Of a DNA stretch of 5,076 nucleotides, positions 1-5,076 are shown piece after piece. Source of the DNA: JBBQSN01 sp038213835. GTDB lineage: Bacteria; Actinomycetota; Actinomycetes; Actinomycetales; CAWJMD01. Where the stretch lies: the NCBI GenBank assembly GCA_038213835.1, contig JBBQSN010000195.1:1-5076 (forward strand). The letters run 5' to 3'. Position numbers and translations under genes: made by a program. How positions within the stretch are numbered: position 1 is the first letter of the stretch; every line of letters begins with the position of its first letter. The notes beneath the pieces were generated by a model that was not told where the DNA came from, searched no databases, and saw only the letters and a program-made list of their open reading frames with translations.

Positions 1-2822
1 GTCGCGGGCAGGACCGTCCCGACCTGTCACCGGGCGCCCTGCACGCCCTGGTGCGCACCCCCGGTGAGCCGCGCGACCGGCTGCTCGCGGTGCTCGGCGC
101 CTCCACGGCACTGGGCGACCACCTGGTCCGGCACCCGGACCACTGGGTGGCGCTCACCGAGCCGGAGCCCCGGCTGCCGGACGACCTGTACGACGACCTG
201 CTCGTCGCCGTCGGCGCGCCGCTCGGGGTGCCCGACCCCGTGGCGACCACCGATCCGGCCGGCGGCGTGGCCGGCGCCATCGACGCGCTGCGGGTGGGCT
301 ACCGCCGACGACTGCTCGCGCTCGCGGGCCGCGACCTCGCCAGCCACGCCCCGGCCGAGGTCGTCGACCGCGTCAGCATCGAGCTCGCCGACCTCGCGTC
401 TGCGGCCCTGGAGGCAGGGCTCGCCATCGCCCGGGCCCAGCTGCCCGACCACGGCGCGGGGTGCCGGATCTCGGTGATCGGCATGGGCAAGTGCGGCGGG
501 CGCGAGCTGAACTACGTGAGCGACGTCGACGTCATCTACGTCGTCGAACCCGCCGAGGGCACCGACGAGGACGCCGCGCTCGCGACCGGCACCCGGCTGG
601 CCACCTACCTCGCCACCGCCTGCTCGGCCTCGACCTCGGAAGGGACGCTCTGGCCGGTCGACGCCGCGCTGCGCCCCGAGGGCAGGTCCGGTCCGTTGGT
701 GCGGACGCTGGAGAGCCATCGCAGCTACTACGGGCGCTGGGCCAGCACGTGGGAGTTCCAGGCGCTGCTCAAGGCCCGGTGCGTGGCGGGGGACCGCGAG
801 CTCGGCGACCGGTACGTCGCCGAGATCGGTTCGCTCTCGTGGGAGGCGGCCGGGCGGGAGAACTTCGTCCCGGACGTCCAGGCGATGCGCCGCCGGGTCG
901 AGCAGCACGTCCCGAGCCGGGAGGCCGACCGCCAGCTCAAGCTCGGTCCCGGCGGCCTGCGCGACGTGGAGTTCTCCGTGCAGCTGCTCCAGCTGGTGCA
1001 CGGCCGCACCGAGGAGCGGCTGCGCACGGGGAACACCCTGGAGGCGGTCGAGCAGCTCTCGACCTACGGCTTCGTCGGGCGCGACGACGCCGCGGCGCTG
1101 GACCGCGCCTACCGCGACCTGCGCGTGCTCGAGCACCGGGTCCAGCTCAGCAGGCTCCGTCGCACGCACCTGATGCCGACGGCGCCCCGTGATCTCGGGC
1201 GTCTCGCCCGGGCAGCGAGGTACGACGGCGTCGAGGGCCTGGAGCGCCGGTTGAAGACCACGCGGACGCTGGTGCGGTCGCTGCACGAGCGGTTGTTCTA
1301 CCGTCCGGTGATGGCCGCCGCCGCCCGGCTGAGCGCCGACGAGACCCGGCTCACCACGCAGGCGGCCGCCGACCGGCTGGCCGCTCTCGGGTACCGGGAC
1401 CCGTCCGGGGCGATGCGGCACCTCGAGGCGCTGACGGAGGGGGTCAGCCGTCGTGCCGCCATCCAGCGCCAGCTGCTGCCCGTCCTGCTCGGCTGGTTCG
1501 CCGACGGAGCCGACCCGGACGCCGGGCTGCTGGCCTTCCGCCGGGTGAGCGACGCCCTCGGGACGACGCACTGGTACCTCAAGCTGCTGCGCGACTCCGG
1601 GGCCGCCGCCGAGCGGATGGCGCGGGTGGTGTCGTCGGGGCAGTTCGCGGCCGAGCTGCTGGCCCGCACGCCTGACGCCACCCGGATGCTCGGGGAGGAC
1701 TCCCAGCTCACGGCGCGCTCGGACGACCAGGTGGCGGCCGAGGTGGCCTCCGCCGTGCACCGGCACAGTGACCCCACGAGCGCGGCCGCGGCAGTCCGCG
1801 GCATCCGCAGCCGTGAGGTCCTGCGCTGCGCCGTCGCCGACCTCTCCGGGCTGGCCGACCTCGGTGAGGTGGGTCACCGGCTGAGCGACGCCACCGTCGC
1901 AGCCCTCGTGGGTGGTCTGGCCGTGGCCGAGCGGAAGATCCTGTCCGACCAGGGGTTGGAGGCCGCCCCCACCCGCCTGGCCGTGATCGGCATGGGACGG
2001 CTCGGTGGCCGCGAGCTGGGCTACGGCAGCGACGCCGACGTCATGTTCGTGCACGAGACTCACGAGGGCGCAGAGGGCGCGCAGGAGTTCGCGCACGCGG
2101 TGTTCTCCGAGCTGCGGACCCTGCTGCGCACCGCGGGCCCGGCGCTGACCGTCGACCTCGACACCGCGCTGCGCCCCGAGGGCCGGGACGGCCCGCTCGT
2201 CCGCTCGCTCGGGTCGTACGCGCGCTACTACGACCGCTGGTCCGCCGGCTGGGAGGCGCAGGCCCTGTTGCGGGCGCTGCCCGTGGCGGGCGACGCCGGC
2301 CTGGGACAGCGCTTCGTCGACCTCGTCGACCCGTTGCGGTACCCCGGCGCCGGCCTGTCCGTGCCCGACCTGCGGGAGATGCGGCGGATCAAGGCGCGGG
2401 TCGAGGCGGAGCGACTTCCTCGCGGCACCAATCCTCGTCGGCACCTGAAGCTCGGTCCGGGCGGGCTGGCCGACGTCGAGTGGACCGCTCAGATGCTGCA
2501 GCTGCAGCACTCGGGGGAGCACCAGGGGCTACGGACGACGTCGACCCTGGGCGCGTTGCAGGCCGCCGAGGGGTCGGGCCTGCTGCGCCACCACGACCGG
2601 TCCGAGCTCGAGGCCGCCTGGGTCCTCGCCTCGCGGCTGCGGAACGCGCTGGTGCTCTGGCGGGGCCGCAGCACCGACGTCGTGCCCACCGACCGTCGCG
2701 ACCTCGACGGCGTGGCCCAGGTGCTCGGTCGTGGCGGGGTCTCCGCGGGACGGTTGGAGGACGAGGTGCTGCGCACCATGCGGCGCGCCCGCACCGTGGT
2801 GGAGCGCGTCTTCTACGGATGA
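1..2822 (+). CDS. glnE: Bifunctional glutamine synthetase adenylyltransferase / adenylyl-removing enzyme, 5'-truncated
   Basis: GlnE switches glutamine synthetase off by adenylylating a tyrosine and on again by phosphorolytic removal of AMP, normally under PII control, in the cytoplasm. The reading frame is already open at the window edge (first full codon at 3). 939 codons are visible up to the TGA at 2820-2822, and actinobacterial GlnE is about 1000 residues, so roughly 50-60 N-terminal residues are missing. The GTG at 51 is internal, because homologous sequence continues upstream of it. Two homologous halves are seen. The N-terminal half (adenylyl-removing in E. coli) has GMGKCGGREL followed by SDVDV, with aspartate codons at 522 and 528, a third aspartate at 660 in VDAALRPEG, and KLGPGGLRDVEF at 939-974. 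The C-terminal half (adenylylating) has GMGRLGGREL and SDADV (aspartates at 2031 and 2037), LDTALRPEG (aspartate at 2160) and KLGPGGLADVEW at 2448-2483. The C-terminus VVERVFYG is typical of the family. No frameshift or missing catalytic residue is seen. In actinobacteria it often lies near glnA genes, which would be off-window to the left. Confidence 0.97.
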   Translation, partial: RGQDRPDLSPGALHALVRTPGEPRDRLLAVLGASTALGDHLVRHPDHWVALTEPEPRLPDDLYDDLLVAVGAPLGVPDPVATTDPAGGVAGAIDALRVGYRRRLLALAGRDLASHAPAEVVDRVSIELADLASAALEAGLAIARAQLPDHGAGCRISVIGMGKCGGRELNYVSDVDVIYVVEPAEGTDEDAALATGTRLATYLATACSASTSEGTLWPVDAALRPEGRSGPLVRTLESHRSYYGRWASTWEFQALLKARCVAGDRELGDRYVAEIGSLSWEAAGRENFVPDVQAMRRRVEQHVPSREADRQLKLGPGGLRDVEFSVQLLQLVHGRTEERLRTGNTLEAVEQLSTYGFVGRDDAAALDRAYRDLRVLEHRVQLSRLRRTHLMPTAPRDLGRLARAARYDGVEGLERRLKTTRTLVRSLHERLFYRPVMAAAARLSADETRLTTQAAADRLAALGYRDPSGAMRHLEALTEGVSRRAAIQRQLLPVLLGWFADGADPDAGLLAFRRVSDALGTTHWYLKLLRDSGAAAERMARVVSSGQFAAELLARTPDATRMLGEDSQLTARSDDQVAAEVASAVHRHSDPTSAAAAVRGIRSREVLRCAVADLSGLADLGEVGHRLSDATVAALVGGLAVAERKILSDQGLEAAPTRLAVIGMGRLGGRELGYGSDADVMFVHETHEGAEGAQEFAHAVFSELRTLLRTAGPALTVDLDTALRPEGRDGPLVRSLGSYARYYDRWSAGWEAQALLRALPVAGDAGLGQRFVDLVDPLRYPGAGLSVPDLREMRRIKARVEAERLPRGTNPRRHLKLGPGGLADVEWTAQMLQLQHSGEHQGLRTTSTLGALQAAEGSGLLRHHDRSELEAAWVLASRLRNALVLWRGRSTDVVPTDRRDLDGVAQVLGRGGVSAGRLEDEVLRTMRRARTVVERVFYG

Positions 2823-2835
2823 GGTGCGCACGGCT

Positions 2836-2848
2836 CAGGTCGGACCTG
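2836..2848. promoter_or_regulatory. Odd-centred palindrome upstream of the dps promoter (candidate operator)
   Basis: CAGGTC-G-GACCTG is a perfect 13-base palindrome, 14 bases after the glnE stop and 8 bases before the candidate dps -35 box. Its GGTC/GACC half-sites recur downstream as GACC-N6-GGTC (2865-2878) inside the promoter spacer. As RNA it could fold only into a 5-bp stem with a 3-base loop and has no U-tract, so it would be a weak terminator for glnE. It does not fit the IdeR/DtxR box or the LexA box. Treating it as an operator is inference. Confidence 0.3.
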
Positions 2849-2856
2849 CTCACGAG

Positions 2857-2884
2857 TTGCGGCGGACCAGAAGCGGTCTAGCGT
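2857..2884 (+). promoter_or_regulatory. Candidate leaderless promoter of dps
   Basis: A -35-like TTGCGG (2857-2862), a 16-base spacer and a -10 TAGCGT (2879-2884) matching the actinobacterial TANNNT pattern are visible. Only 7 bases separate the -10 box from the ATG at 2892, so transcription would start at or within about a base of the start codon. No purine-rich Shine-Dalgarno sequence lies in front of that ATG. Both facts fit the leaderless mRNAs that are common in actinobacteria. The transcription start itself is inferred. Confidence 0.6.
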
Positions 2885-2891
2885 CGCAGTC

Positions 2892-3467
2892 ATGGCTGAT
2901 TCGAACGCCCGCAGCGGCTCCTACACGACCCCCGGCCTCTCGACCGAGACCGGCCACCACGTGGCCGGCATCCTGCAGGGCCGCCTCAACGCCCTCAACG
3001 ACCTGGCCCTGACCCTCAAGCACGTCCACTGGAACGTGGTGGGCCCGCACTTCATCGCGGTGCACGAGATGATCGACCCGCACGTCGACGAGGTGCGCGC
3101 CATGGTCGACGAGACCGCGGAGCGGATCGCCACGCTGGGTGCCTACCCGGTCGGTACGCCCGGTGCCATCGTGGAGCACCGCACCTGGGAGGACTACTCC
3201 CTCGGCCGCGCCACGACGAGCGAGCACCTCGGCGCCCTGGACGTGGTCTACCAGGGCGTTCTGGGCGACCACCGAGCCGCGCAGGAGGAGACCGGCGACC
3301 TGGACGCCGTCACCGAGGACATGTTGATCGGCCAGATCAAGCAGCTGGAGCTGTTCCACTGGTTCGTGCGTGCCCACCTCGAGACCGCGGGCGGCCGGCT
3401 CTCCACGCAGGACTCCCCGAGCGAGACCAAGGCCGCTGCTGCTGCCGCCGAGGACGCCGGCGAGTGA
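2892..3467 (+). CDS. dps: Dps-family ferritin-like protein (DNA protection during starvation)
   Basis: Dps proteins form 12-subunit shells that oxidise Fe(II) with hydrogen peroxide at inter-subunit ferroxidase sites and store it as ferric mineral, limiting Fenton damage; many also bind DNA. The 191-residue product carries the signature KHVHWNVVGPHF at 43-54 followed by VHEMID at 57-62. The ferroxidase ligands of E. coli Dps (H51, H63, D67, D78, E82) align with H46, H58, D62, D73 and E77 at a constant offset of 5. TPGAI (89-93), RTWEDYS (97-103) and FVRAHLE (158-164) closely match mycobacterial Dps as recalled. The length is normal. The tail after about residue 170 is rich in alanine and acidic residues with a single lysine (K180), so tail-mediated DNA binding, known for some mycobacterial Dps, looks unlikely. 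ATG 2892 is chosen because no in-frame start lies just upstream and it sits 7 bases after a -10 box. The gene follows glnE by 69 bases but probably has its own promoter. It converges with ndh. Confidence 0.95.
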   Translation: MADSNARSGSYTTPGLSTETGHHVAGILQGRLNALNDLALTLKHVHWNVVGPHFIAVHEMIDPHVDEVRAMVDETAERIATLGAYPVGTPGAIVEHRTWEDYSLGRATTSEHLGALDVVYQGVLGDHRAAQEETGDLDAVTEDMLIGQIKQLELFHWFVRAHLETAGGRLSTQDSPSETKAAAAAAEDAGE

Positions 3468-3504
3468 CCGCCTGATCCACGAGCGACTCGGACGCTCAAC
3501 CCCT

Positions 3505-3536
3505 CGGACCCCGGAGCCCTACGGCCCCGGGGTCCG
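3505..3536. terminator. Bidirectional hairpin terminator between convergent dps and ndh
   Basis: The arms CGGACCCCGG (3505-3514) and CCGGGGTCCG (3527-3536) are exact reverse complements. Inside them, GCC (3516-3518) pairs with GGC (3523-3525) across one A-C mismatch, leaving a CTAC tetraloop. The hairpin starts 37 bases after the dps stop and ends 13 bases before the ndh stop codon on the opposite strand, where a shared terminator is expected. Neither side has a clear U-tract, which is usual for hairpin terminators in high-G+C actinobacteria. Confidence 0.8.
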
Positions 3537-3549
3537 TCGCGTCACGGTG

Positions 3550-4869
3550 CTACCGCTTCGCGGTGGGCTGAGGAGCCTCGGTGAGGTCAGAGGGCTCGGC
3601 GCGCTTCTGCTCCCAGTCGCCGATGATCACGTTGGTGTTGCGCGGCCAGCTCAGGTAGCGCACCGCGAGGTTGGTGATGACGGCGAACCGGTTGCGGTTG
3701 CTCAGCAGCACCATCACGTGCAGCGCCACCCAGGCGAGCCACGCGATGGTGCCGCGCAGGGCGATCTTGCCGGGGAGCTGGGCGACGGCGGCACGACGAC
3801 CGATCGTGGCCATGATGCCCTTGTCGGTGTAGTGGAAGGTTGTGCTGCCCATGCCGGCCAGCAGACGCGAGATCGTCTCTGCCACGTGGGTTCCCTGCTG
3901 GATCGCCGGCTGGGCGACCTGGGGGAGCAGCGCGTCGGGGTCTCCTGAGACGTCGCCGATGGCGAACACGTCGTCGATACCCTTGACCCGCATGTCGGGG
4001 CCGATGACGATCCGTCCGCCGCGGCCCTGGGGCAGGCCCCAGGTCGCCACGACCGGGTGGGTGGTGACGCCGGTGGCCCAGATGACGGTCCGGGTGGGGA
4101 TGACGGTGCCGTCCCCCAGGCGCACCTCCTCGGGCGTGACCTCGGCGACGGCGGTGTCCAGGCGGAGGTCGACACCCCGGCGGCGCAGCGCCCTGGCCGA
4201 GTAGGCGCGCAGCGACTTCTTGAACGGACCGAGGACCTCGCCGGCCATCTCGACCAGGACGATCTTCAGCCGGGTGTTGTCCAGCTCCGGGTACGAGACC
4301 GGCACCGCGCCGCTCACCATCTCGGCGAGAGTGCCGGCCATCTCGACGCCGGTGGCGCCGCCGCCGACGACGACGACGTTCGCGCTGGCGTCCTTGCCCT
4401 CGTCGGTGGCCAGGCGCTCCAGGCCGCGGAAGATGTGGTCGCGGGTCTCCAGGGCCTCGCGGCGGGTGTAGATGAGCAACGAGTTCTCCTCGGCACCCTT
4501 GATGCCGAAGAAGTTCGCCGTGACGCCGGTCGCGACGACGAGGTAGTCGTAGTCGATCGTGTCACCGTCCTGGAGTCGGACGGACTTCGCCGCAGTGTCG
4601 ACCCCCACGACGGTGCCCTGCCGGAACCGTGCGTTGCGGTGCTTCGCGGTGAAGGCGCGCAGGGCGTAGGTGACGTCGCCGGGGTTCAGTCCACCGGTCG
4701 CCACCTGGTAGAGCAGTGGCTGGAAGGTGTTGTAGCCGTTGCGGTCGATGAGCAGGACGTCGACGTCGGCCCAGCGCAGGGCGGCGACGGTGGCCATGCC
4801 CCCGAAGCCGGCACCGATGATCACGACCCGCGGTCGTCGGGGGGTGCTGGCGGTGGTGCGGCTGGTCAT
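3550..4869 (-). CDS. ndh: Type II NADH:quinone oxidoreductase (NDH-2), FAD-dependent
   Basis: NDH-2 is a single-subunit flavoenzyme on the inner face of the membrane. It passes electrons from NADH to the quinone pool (menaquinone in actinobacteria) without pumping protons. The 439-residue product has an N-terminal FAD-binding Rossmann motif GAGFGG (19-24) with acidic D42 closing the second strand, followed by FQPLLYQVATG (49-59), a hallmark of the family. A second dinucleotide fold carries GGGATGVE (169-176), with E207 at the end of its second strand, which favours NADH over NADPH. ATG (113-115) and the FAD-contacting FAIGDVSG (302-309) follow, then AQPAIQQG (319-326) at the quinone-site motif and MATIGR (353-358). 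The C-terminus has a hydrophobic stretch (about 373-390) and an aromatic-rich region to about 408, as expected for membrane attachment. It is slightly shorter than mycobacterial Ndh (about 460). The start is supported by AGGAGG 8 bases upstream; the stop is TAG. It is transcribed towards dps. Other pyridine nucleotide-disulfide oxidoreductase families fit less well because no redox CxxxxC is present. Confidence 0.94.
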   Translation of the reverse strand: MTSRTTASTPRRPRVVIIGAGFGGMATVAALRWADVDVLLIDRNGYNTFQPLLYQVATGGLNPGDVTYALRAFTAKHRNARFRQGTVVGVDTAAKSVRLQDGDTIDYDYLVVATGVTANFFGIKGAEENSLLIYTRREALETRDHIFRGLERLATDEGKDASANVVVVGGGATGVEMAGTLAEMVSGAVPVSYPELDNTRLKIVLVEMAGEVLGPFKKSLRAYSARALRRRGVDLRLDTAVAEVTPEEVRLGDGTVIPTRTVIWATGVTTHPVVATWGLPQGRGGRIVIGPDMRVKGIDDVFAIGDVSGDPDALLPQVAQPAIQQGTHVAETISRLLAGMGSTTFHYTDKGIMATIGRRAAVAQLPGKIALRGTIAWLAWVALHVMVLLSNRNRFAVITNLAVRYLSWPRNTNVIIGDWEQKRAEPSDLTEAPQPTAKR

Positions 4870-4877
4870 CGCGGACG

Positions 4878-4883
4878 CCTCCT
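4878..4883 (-). promoter_or_regulatory. Consensus Shine-Dalgarno of ndh
   Basis: On the - strand this reads AGGAGG, the full anti-16S consensus, 8 bases before the ATG whose first base is 4869. It fixes the ndh start and contrasts with dps, which has none. A second purine-rich stretch further upstream (about 4906-4917) has no in-frame start at a suitable distance. Confidence 0.85.
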
Positions 4884-4963
4884 GGTGGCCACTGCTGCGT
4901 GTGGTGCTCCTACCTCCGTCAACAGTGCCCTGCTCGGGGCCATGCCCACTACCCGGGGTGCCT

Positions 4964-4985
4964 GTGGGTGACCTCTCTCACGCAC
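4964..4985. promoter_or_regulatory. CRP/GlxR-like palindrome upstream of ndh (candidate operator)
   Basis: The two 8-base arms (4964-4971 and 4978-4985), separated by 6 bases, are reverse complements at 7 of 8 positions. The core is exactly GTGA-N6-TCAC (4968-4981), which matches the inner part of the CRP-family consensus TGTGA-N6-TCACA used by mycobacterial Crp and corynebacterial GlxR. The outermost consensus bases (T and A) are replaced by G and G. The centre lies about 105 bases upstream of the ndh ATG. CRP-family proteins often control respiratory genes in actinobacteria, so the location is sensible, but binding is inferred. Confidence 0.45.
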
Positions 4986-5030
4986 CGTGGACGCTCCTAG
5001 GAAGACGCAGTGACACGCCGCCGCCGAGCA

Positions 5031-5054
5031 GCCGTGCGCCGGTCGCCGTGCGCC
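5031..5054. repeat. 10-base direct repeat with 4-base spacer
   Basis: GCCGTGCGCC occurs at 5031-5040 and again at 5045-5054, separated by GGTC, giving a 14-base period. It is exact. It may be a tandem binding site, part of an edge gene, or chance in G+C-rich sequence. No third exact copy is present in the flanks. Confidence 0.4.
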
Positions 5055-5076
5055 AGGCTCAGGCGTGGGCCTCGCC

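Larger units (their letters stand above)
4870..5076. other. ndh upstream region and window edge; no secure gene
   Basis: These 207 bases hold the ndh ribosome binding site, a CRP-like palindrome, a palindrome TCCTAGGA (4995-5002) and a 10-base direct repeat. TTGACG on the - strand (4922-4917) looks like a -35 box, but no TANNNT follows at 16-19 bases, so no ndh promoter is assigned. Two exclusive readings of the right edge exist. On the - strand, 5076-5059 reads GEAHA and then TGA, which could be the end of a gene upstream of ndh. On the + strand, a GTG at 5010 with AGGA at 4999-5002 opens a frame running off the window, but its arginine-rich product is typical of spurious frames in G+C-rich DNA. 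Neither is called as a gene. Confidence 0.5.

Noticed and set aside
27..2522. An 831-codon open frame on the - strand across most of glnE
   Set aside because: It lies antisense to a certain glnE. Long stop-free antisense frames are expected in very G+C-rich genes, and its translation is rich in R, G, P, A and Q with no recognisable domain.
2836..2848. The palindrome after glnE as an intrinsic terminator or IdeR iron box
   Set aside because: The stem is only 5 bp with a 3-base loop and no U-tract. The spacing between AGGT and ACCT is 3 bases, whereas the IdeR box needs a longer separation.
2389..2853. Frames on both strands across the glnE 3' end
   Set aside because: The glnE frame is intact to 2822 with the family's typical C-terminus. 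The others are arginine- and alanine-rich shadows.
3481..3497. Small inverted repeat GAGCG-N7-CGCTC after dps
   Set aside because: A 5-bp stem is too weak to call, and the much stronger hairpin at 3505-3536 explains termination.
3370..3948. A + strand frame spanning the dps end, the terminator and the ndh end
   Set aside because: It runs through the hairpin terminator and antisense to ndh, has no plausible ribosome binding site and shows no domain.
4894..4922. TTGACG on the - strand as a -35 box of an ndh promoter
   Set aside because: No TANNNT hexamer occurs at 16-19 bases downstream, so only one half of a promoter is present.
4057..4971. A 304-codon + strand frame antisense to ndh
   Set aside because: It overlaps well-supported ndh on the other strand, and its translation is low-complexity G/D/V-rich with no family motifs. 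It is a shadow frame.

Overview
The window reads as ordinary chromosome of a very high-G+C actinobacterium (roughly 70% by eye, not computed). Four things point that way: strong G/C bias at third codon positions, a GlnE of the actinobacterial type, a Dps closely resembling mycobacterial Dps, and a leaderless-type promoter. The genus cannot be fixed from the sequence alone; a Nocardioides-like or other non-mycobacterial actinomycete is only a guess.

Layout, left to right: (1) positions 1-2822 on the + strand hold most of glnE, the bifunctional glutamine synthetase adenylyltransferase/adenylyl-removing enzyme, cut at its 5' end by the window edge. (2) A 69-base gap (2823-2891) holds an odd-centred palindrome, further GGTC/GACC half-sites, and a candidate promoter whose -10 box lies 7 bases before the next start codon. 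(3) 2892-3467 (+) is dps, a ferritin-like iron-storage and DNA-protection protein with all five ferroxidase ligands but an acidic C-terminal tail. (4) 3468-3549 separates the convergent dps and ndh genes and contains a strong hairpin (3505-3536) that can terminate transcription from both sides. (5) 3550-4869 on the - strand is ndh, a type II NADH:quinone oxidoreductase with a consensus ribosome binding site. (6) 4870-5076 is the ndh upstream region, with a CRP/GlxR-like palindrome and a 10-base direct repeat. At the right edge, ends of two mutually exclusive ORFs are possible but neither is secure.

The three genes do not form one operon. glnE controls nitrogen assimilation, dps handles iron and oxidative stress, and ndh feeds electrons from NADH into the quinone pool. 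dps probably has its own promoter, and ndh is transcribed in the opposite direction. No mobile element, CRISPR array, tRNA, rRNA or undescribed multigene system was found. The observations most worth checking are regulatory: the leaderless dps start, the half-site cluster around its promoter, and the CRP-like site upstream of ndh.
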